Positions 15,699 through 24,599 of a stretch of 64,000 nt of DNA are shown here, piece by piece. The translations under genes and the position numbers were made by a program. Each line of letters opens with the position of its first letter. Position 1 is the stretch's first letter. This stretch comes from Bordetella parapertussis (GTDB taxonomy: Bacteria; Pseudomonadota; Gammaproteobacteria; Burkholderiales; Burkholderiaceae_D): positions 70,576-134,575 of the forward strand of contig CAMBFZ010000008.1 in assembly GCA_945866125.1 (NCBI GenBank), in the 5' to 3' direction. The notes under the pieces were generated by a model, which was given only the letters and a program-made list of their open reading frames with translations, did no database searches and was not told the DNA's origin.

Positions 15699-18392
15699 AT
15701 GCCTGCATCACAACCCAGCCCCGCTGCGCATGACTCAGCCGGCAAAAAAAAGATCATTCTGCAATGGTCTGCTGGCTGCATTGTCGCATTATGCGTGATC
15801 TGGTTTACGACCTTGAACAAGATTCATCACGATCAATTGTTGATACAAAATAGTGCACTCGTCGAAGCGAGCAATCACGCAAAAAGTTTTGCCAGACAAA
15901 CCCAAGATACATTGGAGCACATTGATCAAGTGTCGCTGATGCTGAAATATCAGTGGAAGAGCGAAGGTAAATTTCCCAATATTGCCAAGCAATACGAAAA
16001 CGGGATGTATGTAAAGTCCTGGAACCCGGCAACCATTGATGCTAACGGTTTGATTGCCTCGGCGCGCATGCCCAAGGCAGTCGGTGCAGACATGCATGAC
16101 CTGCCATTTTTTAACGCGCACAAAACTTCATCCGACACGGCGTTGCGTATCAATCCACCGGCTGAAGGTCGCGGTAGTTTGGTCGGAAAAAAAATACTAC
16201 GCTTTACGCGCCGTATGAATCACGCAGATGGCAGTTTCGCAGGCGTAATTCTAGTCTCGAAAGAGGCCGAGTACCTCAACCGGATCAATGAAATTGATGA
16301 ACTACAAGAAGGCGACAGCATCTATCTTGAATTTGACAACGGCGCTGTATTGGCGGGCAAAGGCAGCAGCCTCCAAGAGTTAGCCCAGCCTAATGCGGAT
16401 TTTTCGGTCTTTTCTCAGTATAAAAATGGCGCGCAACTTCAAGCTGCTGCGATGTTTACCGACCAACAGGCACGCCTGGTAGCGTGGGAAAACATCAATA
16501 TCTACCCGCTACGCGTGGTTGCGGTAATCAGGCTCGACAATGCACTCGCGCCGTATGCCTCGACTGCAGCGAGCTATAAGCTGAGCGCCATTACAATCAC
16601 GCTACTGCTCATTTCAATCAGTCTATTTGGTGTCATGACCCAACTGCGCGGCGCCGCACGACAACGTTATGCTGACGAGATACAACAGACTTTTCGACTT
16701 GCTATTGATGGTGCACGCGAAGGATTTTATATTGTGGTTCCTGTCTATGACAGCCGGAAAAAGATCGTCGATTTCCGGATTGAAGACTGCAATGAACGCG
16801 GCGCTCGTCTTACGGGAAAAACGCGATCTAATCTTTCCGGCAAGCTGATCTCTACCGTCTTTAGCCGCGCTGATGAGATATTTCTCAAACGTTTTCTTCA
16901 CCAAAGTTTAAAAGACGGATTTTGTGAACATACGTTTCAGTCAACGAAAACACGGGAGCATAAAGATGGCTGGTTCTATGCGCGCGCAGTGCGTTCTAGC
17001 GACCGCATCGCCGTCACAGCGCGCGACATTACCCAACTCAAAGCGCAAGAAGCAAAGCTTGAGCGCATGGCTAATACCGATGCCCTAACGCTTTTACCCA
17101 ACCGGCATTGGCTCAACGTCCATTTACCCCAGGCACTAGAGCAAGCCAGGCAACAGCGAAGCAAGCTTGCGCTATTGTTCATTGATCTTGATAACTTCAA
17201 AAAAATTAATGACTCGCAAGGGCACAAAGCGGGTGACGATGTGCTGGTGGCTGTCGCCAATTTTTTGCAAGGCATCGTGCGCGAGAGCGATCAAGTCATC
17301 CGGCTTGGTGGGGACGAATTTACCATCATCATCAACCCCCTAGAATCGCTGAACGACCTGCCACGTATCGCTAATCAGATCAACAAGGCACTCACAGAGA
17401 TGCAGTCGCCTGCACTCAGGGGTTTTAAAGCGCGCGCTTCAATTGGCACCAGCATTTATCCCGACGATGCGCTTAATGCCACGAGTCTGCTACAAGCTGC
17501 GGATATTGCGATGTACGCTGCAAAAAACGCCGGCAAAGCCCAAGTACGTCACTTTGATGCACAGCTTGCGGAAGAATTTACTCAGCGAATCAAGACCGAA
17601 CAAAAGCTAGAGATAGCTATCGCAGAAAATCAGCTCGTCTTATATTTTCAACCCCGCGCCAGTGCGGCAACAGGTCGTCTTTGTAGTATGGAGGCACTGG
17701 TTCGCTGGCAAGATCCCGAACGGGGTCTGGTCTCCCCCGCCGAATTTATTCCGGTAGCCGAAGAAAGTGACTTGATCGTCGCGCTAGGTGACTGGGTCGC
17801 ACAAGAAGCGTGCGCCCAACTGGCGCGATGGCGGGATGCAGGCCTGGTCTGTAGGCCAGTATCGATCAATGTATCGGCGCGTCAACTCAACAGCAGCAAC
17901 TTTAGAACCCGACTTGCCGAAAGCATGATCAGATTCCGGATCGACCATACGCTCGTGGCACTCGAACTTACTGAGTCCACCATGATTGGGCATGACGCCG
18001 TCGTGCAGTTTGAACTCAATGCGCTCCGAGCCATGGGCATCGAATTACAAATTGATGATTTCGGCACTGGCTATTCATCCTTGTCACAGTTGCAGCGGCT
18101 TGATATTGATGTCTTGAAGATTGACCAGTCGTTCGTCCAGGCACTCGAATCCAACGAACAAGGCATCGCGCTATGCGAAGCCATGATATCCATCGGCAAG
18201 ACACTCAAGATCGTCGTCGTTGCCGAAGGGGTCGAGACCCCACGCCAGCTCCGCTTGCTGCAAATGATGGGATGCGATGAAGTCCAGGGCTTCTTCATTT
18301 CGCCGCCGCTGACTCCCGATAAAATGGCCCACTTTCTAATCGATGATTCACTGTTTGAACACCGTGTGGGCAAGCTCAGTCTGGCGACATAA
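15699..18392 (+). CDS. Membrane sensor with GGDEF and EAL domains (c-di-GMP turnover)
   Basis: An 897-residue inner-membrane protein. A membrane helix at about 22-40, a periplasmic Cache-like sensor region (about 41-300), a second helix (about 300-322), a PAS-like domain (about 330-450), a GGDEF domain with intact GGDEF at 537-541, and an EAL domain with intact EAL at 665-667. The RxxD inhibitory site (RESD) lies five residues before GGDEF. EAL-domain motifs ELTES, DDFGTGYSSL, KIDQSFV and AEGVET are all present, so both cyclase and phosphodiesterase activity are possible. Such proteins adjust c-di-GMP and with it motility and biofilm. A paralogue of almost the same length and domain order lies at 57740-60415 but is interrupted by a stop. 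A weak hairpin (18405-18422) follows. Confidence 0.95.
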   Translation: MPASQPSPAAHDSAGKKKIILQWSAGCIVALCVIWFTTLNKIHHDQLLIQNSALVEASNHAKSFARQTQDTLEHIDQVSLMLKYQWKSEGKFPNIAKQYENGMYVKSWNPATIDANGLIASARMPKAVGADMHDLPFFNAHKTSSDTALRINPPAEGRGSLVGKKILRFTRRMNHADGSFAGVILVSKEAEYLNRINEIDELQEGDSIYLEFDNGAVLAGKGSSLQELAQPNADFSVFSQYKNGAQLQAAAMFTDQQARLVAWENINIYPLRVVAVIRLDNALAPYASTAASYKLSAITITLLLISISLFGVMTQLRGAARQRYADEIQQTFRLAIDGAREGFYIVVPVYDSRKKIVDFRIEDCNERGARLTGKTRSNLSGKLISTVFSRADEIFLKRFLHQSLKDGFCEHTFQSTKTREHKDGWFYARAVRSSDRIAVTARDITQLKAQEAKLERMANTDALTLLPNRHWLNVHLPQALEQARQQRSKLALLFIDLDNFKKINDSQGHKAGDDVLVAVANFLQGIVRESDQVIRLGGDEFTIIINPLESLNDLPRIANQINKALTEMQSPALRGFKARASIGTSIYPDDALNATSLLQAADIAMYAAKNAGKAQVRHFDAQLAEEFTQRIKTEQKLEIAIAENQLVLYFQPRASAATGRLCSMEALVRWQDPERGLVSPAEFIPVAEESDLIVALGDWVAQEACAQLARWRDAGLVCRPVSINVSARQLNSSNFRTRLAESMIRFRIDHTLVALELTESTMIGHDAVVQFELNALRAMGIELQIDDFGTGYSSLSQLQRLDIDVLKIDQSFVQALESNEQGIALCEAMISIGKTLKIVVVAEGVETPRQLRLLQMMGCDEVQGFFISPPLTPDKMAHFLIDDSLFEHRVGKLSLAT

Positions 18393-18404
18393 CGCGGACA
18401 CGGC

Positions 18405-18422
18405 AGAGGCAATCGCCTCTTT
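18405..18422 (+). terminator. Weak terminator after the GGDEF-EAL gene
   Basis: AGAGGC (18405-18410), an AATC loop and GCCTCT (18415-18420) are followed by only two T residues. The region from here to 18620 holds no gene that I can support. Confidence 0.4.
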
Positions 18423-18621
18423 CAAGCGCACTATCGAGCGCTTATGCGGTGATTTTTTTCAAATAATTCAGGACCGCGCAACACACCGTTTATGCGCTAA
18501 CGGCGCCGCAAGGTGCGGCTTTACTGCGTATCACTTGCTGTTTGCGCAATGTGGATGGCAAGCGGATGTCGCCTCGGTTGGGCAATTTTTCTCCTTTGAC
18601 CAACATTAATCGGGCGAATAA

Positions 18622-18652
18622 CAAAAAGCCCAACCTTGTGGGCTGGGCTTTT
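18622..18652 (-). terminator. Terminator downstream of tRNA-Thr
   Basis: AAAAGCCCA and TGGGCTTTT form a 9-bp stem (with an alternative AGCCCA...TGGGCT pairing). Read on the minus strand it ends in TTTTTG and lies 12 bases beyond the tRNA 3' end. Confidence 0.75.
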
Positions 18653-18664
18653 ATTTGAATCTAC

Positions 18665-18740
<76 letters not shown>

Positions 18741-18815
18741 GAAGGGACGTATTCTAGCAAAAAATCCGCCCATGCCCAAATTTTGCGATCCAATTACAAG
18801 CGGAGGGGTAAAAAT

Positions 18816-19817
18816 CTACGCCCGGTGATACGCCGTGACGCGCTCGACCTCATTCTTCGATCCCAGAAAAACTGGCACGCGCTGGTGTAGCGTATGCGGC
18901 TGTATGTCCAATATGCGCTCGGTGCCATCGGTGGCCGCGCCCCCGGCCTGCTCCACAATCATCGCCATCGGGTTGGCCTCATACATCAGCCGCAATTTAC
19001 CCGCCTTGTCGGGCTCGCGCAGATCGGCCGGGTACATGAAAATACCGCCACGATTCAAAATTCGGTGCACATCGGCCACCATTGAGGCCACCCAACGCAT
19101 ATTGAAATCACGCCCGCGCGGACCGGTTTTGCCGGCCTGCAGTTCATTAAAATAACGCTGCATCGGCGGATACCAATGGCGAGCATTGGAAGCATTGATC
19201 GCATATTCACTGGTGTCTTCGGGAATTTTCAACTCCCGCTGCGTCATCACCCACGAACCCATCTCGCGATCGAGGGTAAAACATTTGACCCCGTTGCCAG
19301 TCGTCAGCACCAGCATGGTCTGCGGCCCATACACCGCATAGCCGGCAGCAACCTGACTGGTACCGGGCTGTAGAAAATCCTGCTCAGTCGGCGTCGCCAT
19401 ACCCTCTGGTGCTTTGAGCACCGAAAAGATGGTACCGATCGACACATTGACATCAATATTGGACGAGCCGTCGAGCGGATCGAACAACAACATATATTCG
19501 CCTTTGGGATAACGGTTGGGAATCGGATGAATGGTCTCCATTTCTTCGGAAGCCATTGCTGCCAGATGCCCGCCCCACTCATTAGCTTGCAATAAAATTT
19601 CGTTAGAAATGATATCGAGCTTTTTTTGTATTTCACCCTGCACGTTTTCGCTGCTTGCACTGCCCAGTACATCGCCGAGCGCGCCTTTTCCGACTGAGTG
19701 GCTGATGGTTTTGCAGGCGCGAGCGACAACTTCAATTAACAAACGCAACTCGGCCGGTATGGAATTGTGCAGCCGCTGCTCTTCAATTAAATGCTGGGTC
19801 AGGCTGATGCGTTTCAT
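18816..19817 (-). CDS. fbp: Fructose-1,6-bisphosphatase class 1
   Basis: A 333-residue enzyme of normal class 1 length. The metal and phosphate site motif DPLDGSSNIDVNVSIGTIFS is complete, with the upstream Glu-containing segment SEEMETIHPI, and the C-terminal EQAGGAATDGTERIL block provides the remaining metal ligand region. It hydrolyses fructose 1,6-bisphosphate to fructose 6-phosphate in gluconeogenesis. The start MKRISLTQHLIEEQR is typical. It lies 24 bases downstream of pepN on the same strand and is probably co-transcribed, an order seen in related Burkholderiales. The tRNA-Thr follows. Confidence 0.97.
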   Translation of the reverse strand: MKRISLTQHLIEEQRLHNSIPAELRLLIEVVARACKTISHSVGKGALGDVLGSASSENVQGEIQKKLDIISNEILLQANEWGGHLAAMASEEMETIHPIPNRYPKGEYMLLFDPLDGSSNIDVNVSIGTIFSVLKAPEGMATPTEQDFLQPGTSQVAAGYAVYGPQTMLVLTTGNGVKCFTLDREMGSWVMTQRELKIPEDTSEYAINASNARHWYPPMQRYFNELQAGKTGPRGRDFNMRWVASMVADVHRILNRGGIFMYPADLREPDKAGKLRLMYEANPMAMIVEQAGGAATDGTERILDIQPHTLHQRVPVFLGSKNEVERVTAYHRA

Positions 19818-19841
19818 AGGGTATCCAGGGTGAAGCTGTCT

Positions 19842-22523
19842 TTATTTAGCCAGCGATTTGTTGATGACTTCGGCCACATCTTTGGAGAGCTTTTTAGTGG
19901 CAGCGACTTTTTTCAGTGCCGCCTGCATACTCAACTGCAGCGCCGGCGTGTATTTGCGCCAACGATCCATCGTGCGTGCCAGCCGCGCAGCGACTTGAGG
20001 ATTAATCGCATTGAGCGTAATGACTTGCTCGGCCCAAAATGCGTGCCCGCTGCCGTCTGCCACATGAAACTGCGCCGGATTAGCATTGCAAAAAGCAAAA
20101 ATCAAACTGCGCGCACGATTAGGATTTTTAAGCGTAAATGCCGGATGCTGCATCAGCTTGCGCACCGCTGCCACTGTCGTAACGGGCGCCGCTGCCTGCA
20201 GCGTAAACCACTTATCGATCACTAAAGGCTCATCGGTGAATTCATCATAAAACTGCTGCAAGGCTTGCTGCACACCTGGAACATGATGATTGACCATCGC
20301 CGCCAACGCTGCGACGCGATCGGTCATGTTACTCGCATGCTCGAGCTGATCTTGGATCAGCTTGTGCGCAGTGTTGTCATTGAGCTCGGCCAGATACGAC
20401 AGCACGCTATTACGCAGTGCGCGTCGGCCAGCCGGTAGCGGATCAGGCCGATACGCACCGGGCGTGTGATTGGCTTGATACGCCGCCAACAAATCGGCGC
20501 GCAGGTGTTGCGCAAGCTGTCGACGCAATGCGCATCGTGCGGTGTGAATCGATTGCGGATCAATCACCGCCATTTGCTCGGCCAGCATGCCCTCGGAAGG
20601 CAGGCTGATGGCCAGCTCGCGGAACGCAGGATCGAGTGTCTTGTCGTTGACTAGTTTGCGCAACGCGCCTATCAGCAAGGTATCTTGGGCATTGACCTGA
20701 TAAGCCAGATCGCCCTGACCGGCACCGGCTAAGGTCAGCAGACGCCGCGTCGCCAAACGCTGACCCGCCTCCCATCGATTGAACGGATCACTGTCATGCG
20801 CAAACAAAAACGCCAGCTCGTCATCGGTGTAAGCAAAATCCAGATTGACCGGCGCTGAAAAATCACGCAACAGTGAGGGCACCGGCGGCGCGGTAATACC
20901 CGTAAAAACAAAATGCTGCGACGGCTGCGTCAGCTCAAGCACCATCGTAGTTGGCACCGCATGCACTTGCGCTTCTTCAGGCAAAGTCGCACCAGCTAGC
21001 TGCAGCGGCAGATCGACGCCTTGCGCATTGAGTAGTCCGACGGCAACCGGGATATGCAGCGGTAATTTCTGCGGCTGACCCGGCGTCGCCGGGCAAGACT
21101 GGGTGAGCTCCAGTGTAAGCGTCTGCGCCACAGCGTCGTAGTCGGCACGCGCACTGATGCGCGGTGTCCCAGCCTGGCTATACCATTGTTCAAATTGCGA
21201 CAGATCGCACGCATTGGCGTCGGCCATCGCTGCACGGAAATCATCACAAGTAACAGCCTGCCCGTCATGTCGGGCGAAATACAGATCCATCCCTTTACGA
21301 AAACCGTCACGCCCTACCAGGGTTTGCATCATGCGCACTACTTCTGCGCCTTTTTCATAGATGGTGACGGTGTAAAAATTATTGATTTCGACATAGGAAT
21401 CTGGACGCACCGGATGCGCCATCGGCCCTGCGTCCTCGGGAAACTGCGCCTGACGCAGCACGCGCACGTCTTCGATACGTTTGACAGCACGGCCGCTCGC
21501 ACTGCCTATCATGTCAGCAGAAAATTCCTGATCGCGGAAAACAGTCAGGCCTTCTTTCAGCGACAACTGAAACCAGTCGCGGCAGGTGACGCGATTGCCT
21601 GTCCAGTTATGGAAATACTCATGTCCCACCACCGATTCGATATTGGCATAATCGGTGTCGGTGGCAATGCGTGAATTGGCCAGCACAAATTTGGTATTAA
21701 AAATATTGAGGCCTTTGTTTTCCATCGCCCCCATATTGAAATCGCCAACGGCGACGATCATGAACCGATCCAGATCGAGCTCCAGACCAAAACGCTCTTC
21801 ATCCCAGCGTATGCTCTTGACTAGCGACTCCATCGCATGCGCAGTCTTGTCAAGATTGCCGGGCTCGACCCATACTTGCAGCAGCACGTCCCGACCCGAT
21901 TGCAGACGCAGCGTTTGCTCTTCGCAAACCAATTGACCCGCCACCAGAGCAAACAAATACGACGGCTTTTTGAACGGGTCTTCCCACAACGCATAATGCC
22001 GACCATCGCCGAGGTCACCCTGCTCGATCAGATTACCGTTTGAAAGTAACACTGGGTAGCGCGCTTTATCCCCGCGCAGCATGACGCGATAGGTTGCCAT
22101 CACATCGGGACGGTCGGGGAAGAATGTAATCTTGCGAAAACCTTCAGCTTCGCATTGCGTGAAAAAATTACCGTTCGATACGTAGAGCCCCATCAGCGAG
22201 GTATTTTTTTCTGGCTGCAGCACCGTCTCGATTTCCAGCGTCACCAGATCGGGCGGATTGACGATGGTCAGTTGACCGTCGGTCAGATGATAGTGCCGCT
22301 TGTTAAGCGTCTTGCCGTTCATGCGGATAACGACTAATTCGAGCTCTTCGCCATTAAGAACGAGATCGCGTTGTTTTGCGGCCGGATTGCGCTTGAGCAC
22401 CGAGCGCGCGGCCACGCGGGTGGCACCAGGTTCAAGATCAATCCCCAGCTCGACGGTATCGACCCAAAATGAAGGCTCGACGTAGTCATGGCGAAAAATT
22501 GTTGCAGCGGTATCGGTACGCAT
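19842..22523 (-). CDS. pepN: Aminopeptidase N (M1 family)
   Basis: An 893-residue zinc aminopeptidase. The substrate-binding GAMEN motif (MGAMENKGLNIF) is followed by the zinc site HEYFHNWTGNRVTC (HExxH) with the distal Glu in LKEGLTVFRDQEFS. The N-terminal beta-domain and the long C-terminal DUF3458-type helical region match the bacterial PepN layout, and length is as usual. It removes N-terminal residues from peptides in the cytoplasm. The ATG at 22523 begins MRTDTAATIFRHDY, consistent with relatives. It is upstream of fbp in the same direction and divergent from the DUF4136 lipoprotein. Confidence 0.97.
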   Translation of the reverse strand: MRTDTAATIFRHDYVEPSFWVDTVELGIDLEPGATRVAARSVLKRNPAAKQRDLVLNGEELELVVIRMNGKTLNKRHYHLTDGQLTIVNPPDLVTLEIETVLQPEKNTSLMGLYVSNGNFFTQCEAEGFRKITFFPDRPDVMATYRVMLRGDKARYPVLLSNGNLIEQGDLGDGRHYALWEDPFKKPSYLFALVAGQLVCEEQTLRLQSGRDVLLQVWVEPGNLDKTAHAMESLVKSIRWDEERFGLELDLDRFMIVAVGDFNMGAMENKGLNIFNTKFVLANSRIATDTDYANIESVVGHEYFHNWTGNRVTCRDWFQLSLKEGLTVFRDQEFSADMIGSASGRAVKRIEDVRVLRQAQFPEDAGPMAHPVRPDSYVEINNFYTVTIYEKGAEVVRMMQTLVGRDGFRKGMDLYFARHDGQAVTCDDFRAAMADANACDLSQFEQWYSQAGTPRISARADYDAVAQTLTLELTQSCPATPGQPQKLPLHIPVAVGLLNAQGVDLPLQLAGATLPEEAQVHAVPTTMVLELTQPSQHFVFTGITAPPVPSLLRDFSAPVNLDFAYTDDELAFLFAHDSDPFNRWEAGQRLATRRLLTLAGAGQGDLAYQVNAQDTLLIGALRKLVNDKTLDPAFRELAISLPSEGMLAEQMAVIDPQSIHTARCALRRQLAQHLRADLLAAYQANHTPGAYRPDPLPAGRRALRNSVLSYLAELNDNTAHKLIQDQLEHASNMTDRVAALAAMVNHHVPGVQQALQQFYDEFTDEPLVIDKWFTLQAAAPVTTVAAVRKLMQHPAFTLKNPNRARSLIFAFCNANPAQFHVADGSGHAFWAEQVITLNAINPQVAARLARTMDRWRKYTPALQLSMQAALKKVAATKKLSKDVAEVINKSLAK

Positions 22524-22648
22524 CGGCAGCCTGAATGAAAAGGAAAACGAGCAAAAAACAGCAGGGAAAACTGCATTTTACCAAGGAGCGCAAATCATGT
22601 AGATGGGCGTAAGATAAACGAATTATGTTTATCTCATGGAGAGCTGTC

Positions 22649-23299
22649 ATGCGCCGCTTGGTATTTTTATTGCTCGCCTCGTCAGGTTTGCTGACCGGAT
22701 GTGCGAGCACCATCAAAAGCGAAGTCACCGCCTTTCATCAATGGTCACCCGAGCTGATCCAACAATCATTCAGTTTCGATCGCAGTGACGTGCAGCAGCA
22801 AGATTTAGAATACCGCAGCTATGAAGATCTGGTGCGCGGCGAATTGCAAAGGCTAGGTCTCAAGGAAGCAGGCAATAACGACAAAGCGGCGTTGAGCGTC
22901 AAATTTGTCGCCACGATCACAGGGCGCGACGTGCGGATCATCGAGACCGTACTGGTCGACTCGTGGTATGGCACACCTTGGTACGGTCCGGGCTACTACT
23001 CGCCGCGCTGGGGTGGCTGGCCGGGATACGGCTATCCCTATTACGGCGCAATGTGGCCCAGCATGCCAGTAGCACGCGAGCAAGAAAGGCGGTACACCTT
23101 GTTTCATCGCGAACTGAAAATAAAAATCACTCAGCTAACCGGTGGAGAACCACTTTACGACGTTACGGTCAGAAGCGACGGCAGTCAAGGCAGCCTCGCC
23201 AAAGTCATGCCCTATCTTGTGCAAAGCGCGTTCACAAATTTTCCGGGGAAAAGTGGCGAACCACGCACTGTAACGCTAAAGATGAAGGCAGAAAAATAA
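22649..23299 (+). CDS. DUF4136-family outer-envelope lipoprotein
   Basis: A 216-residue protein starting MRRLVFLLLASSGLLTGCAST, with a lipobox (LTGC) that predicts lipid attachment at Cys17. The rest has the pattern of DUF4136 lipoproteins: SFDRSDVQQQDLEYRSYEDLVRGEL, then a Gly/Tyr/Trp/Pro-rich loop (around residues 112-140), then the C-terminal strand repeats ending near AFTNFPGKSGE. The function of the family is unknown. The ATG at 22649 has a GGAGAG ribosome site; an upstream in-frame start at 22625 would destroy the signal peptide. It ends four bases before a long inverted repeat. Confidence 0.88.
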   Translation: MRRLVFLLLASSGLLTGCASTIKSEVTAFHQWSPELIQQSFSFDRSDVQQQDLEYRSYEDLVRGELQRLGLKEAGNNDKAALSVKFVATITGRDVRIIETVLVDSWYGTPWYGPGYYSPRWGGWPGYGYPYYGAMWPSMPVAREQERRYTLFHRELKIKITQLTGGEPLYDVTVRSDGSQGSLAKVMPYLVQSAFTNFPGKSGEPRTVTLKMKAEK

Positions 23300-23302
23300 A
23301 GC

Positions 23303-23380
23303 CTCGGGGGTCAGGTCTTGCAAAACCACATGGCCGCACAAATGGCCGATGATGTGGTTTTGCAAGACCTGACCCCCGAG
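23303..23380. repeat. Long perfect inverted repeat, REP/MITE-like
   Basis: Arms of 29 bases (23303-23331 and 23352-23380) are perfect inverse complements around a 20-base loop that itself contains GGCC...GGCC. The core, GGGGTCAGGTCTTGCA, resembles palindromic repeats that I recall being associated with REP-associated Y1 transposases in proteobacteria. The element lies exactly between two convergent stop codons (four bases from one, six from the other), so it may also end transcription from both sides. No transposase gene is present in the window. Confidence 0.85.
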
Positions 23381-23386
23381 ATGTTT

Positions 23387-23551
23387 TTAAGAAAAATACG
23401 CTTCGGATGCGAACGTAATCACGCCGATGAGCATCACGGCAAAAATCAGCAGGATCAATAGCCGCCCGAAATGGGGGCCCTCGTCGCTGCCAACAGGCTG
23501 CTCTTCGGGATGGTCCATCGGATTATCCGGCGATTGTTCTTCATTACGCAT
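23387..23551 (-). CDS. Small single-pass membrane protein
   Basis: A 54-residue protein: an acidic, Pro/Glu-rich N-terminus (MRNEEQSPDNPMDHPEEQP), a Gly-rich turn, and one membrane helix RLLILLIFAVMLIGVITFA near the C-terminus, ending AYFS. The ATG at 23551 is preceded by AAGGCGA at good spacing, and lies 9 bases after the stop of the quinone oxidoreductase gene, so it is probably the last gene of that transcript. An N-in topology with the acidic tail in the cytoplasm would be expected if the few basic residues near the helix act as usual. No function can be assigned. Confidence 0.7.
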   Translation of the reverse strand: MRNEEQSPDNPMDHPEEQPVGSDEGPHFGRLLILLIFAVMLIGVITFASEAYFS

Positions 23552-23560
23552 GGTCGCCTT

Positions 23561-24535
23561 TCAAGGCAGTAGGATGGTGGAACCTGTGGTCTTGCGCGAT
23601 TCGAGATCACGGTGCGCCTGCTGCACATCTTTTAAGGCATAACGCTGATTGATGTCGATTTTTACTTTGCCACTCTCAACCATCGCAAACAACTCGGCTG
23701 CCATGCTGTCAAGATCGCTGCGACTGGCCGCATAGCTAAACAGCGTCGGACGGGTCACGTAGAGCGAACCGCGTGATGCGAGTTCGTTCAACGAAAATGG
23801 CGGCACCGGACCAGACGCTGAACCAAAACTAACCAGCATGCCCAACGGCGACAGACAATCCAGCGAACCGATGAAGGTATCCTTGCCAATCGAGTCGTAC
23901 ACGACCGGCACGCCCTTGCCCCCGGTCAGTTCCTTGACACGATCAACAAAATTTTCTTTGTTGTAGTTGATGATGTGCGTGCAACCATGCGATCTCGCCA
24001 GCTCGCCTTTTTCATCCGAGCCAACCGTGCCAATCATGGTGACACCCAAGGCACGCGCCCACTGACAAGCAATCAAGCCAACGCCACCGGCAGCGGCGTG
24101 AAATAAAATCGTCTCGCCACCTTTCAAAGGGAACGTGCGGCGAAACAGATATTGCACCGTCAGACCTTGCAGCATCATCGCCGCGGCCATCTCAAAACTA
24201 ATCGAATCGGGCAGCTTGACCAAGCCGGCCGCTGGCATCACACGCACATCGGCGTACGCACCAGGGGGACGCGTGGCATATGCTACCCGGTCACCCGGCT
24301 TGACATGGGCAACATCTGGACCCACAGCTTCCACCACGCCCGCACCTTCCATACCCAAGCCCGATGGCAAAGGTTGCGGATAGAGGCCGGTACGAAAGTA
24401 CACATCGATGTAATTAAGACCAATCGCATGATGACGCACACGCGCCTCGCCTGCACCCGGTTCGCCGACTTCGACGTCGACGTATTCCATTACCTCGGGA
24501 CCACCATTGCTGAAACAACGAATTGCTTTTGTCAT
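23561..24535 (-). CDS. NADPH:quinone oxidoreductase-like (zeta-crystallin family)
   Basis: A 324-residue zinc-independent medium-chain dehydrogenase/reductase. The N-terminal catalytic fold has VRHHAIGLNYIDVYFRTGLYP, and the Rossmann cofactor site is AAAGGVGLIACQWARALG, typical of QOR1/zeta-crystallin. No structural-zinc cysteine cluster is present. It reduces quinones by one electron with NADPH. The ATG at 24535 (MTKAIRCFSNGG) follows AAGGTGA at six bases and is preferred to the GTG three codons upstream. A small membrane protein gene follows at once. Confidence 0.92.
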   Translation of the reverse strand: MTKAIRCFSNGGPEVMEYVDVEVGEPGAGEARVRHHAIGLNYIDVYFRTGLYPQPLPSGLGMEGAGVVEAVGPDVAHVKPGDRVAYATRPPGAYADVRVMPAAGLVKLPDSISFEMAAAMMLQGLTVQYLFRRTFPLKGGETILFHAAAGGVGLIACQWARALGVTMIGTVGSDEKGELARSHGCTHIINYNKENFVDRVKELTGGKGVPVVYDSIGKDTFIGSLDCLSPLGMLVSFGSASGPVPPFSLNELASRGSLYVTRPTLFSYAASRSDLDSMAAELFAMVESGKVKIDINQRYALKDVQQAHRDLESRKTTGSTILLP

Positions 24536-24599
24536 GAAGCTCACCTTATTTTTCTAAACACAGAAGCATAATAATAACGTCAAAATTTTGCCGGACAAC

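Noticed and set aside
18423..18620. Possible coding frame after the GGDEF-EAL gene
   Set aside because: Frames here lack a ribosome site and any recognisable protein character.
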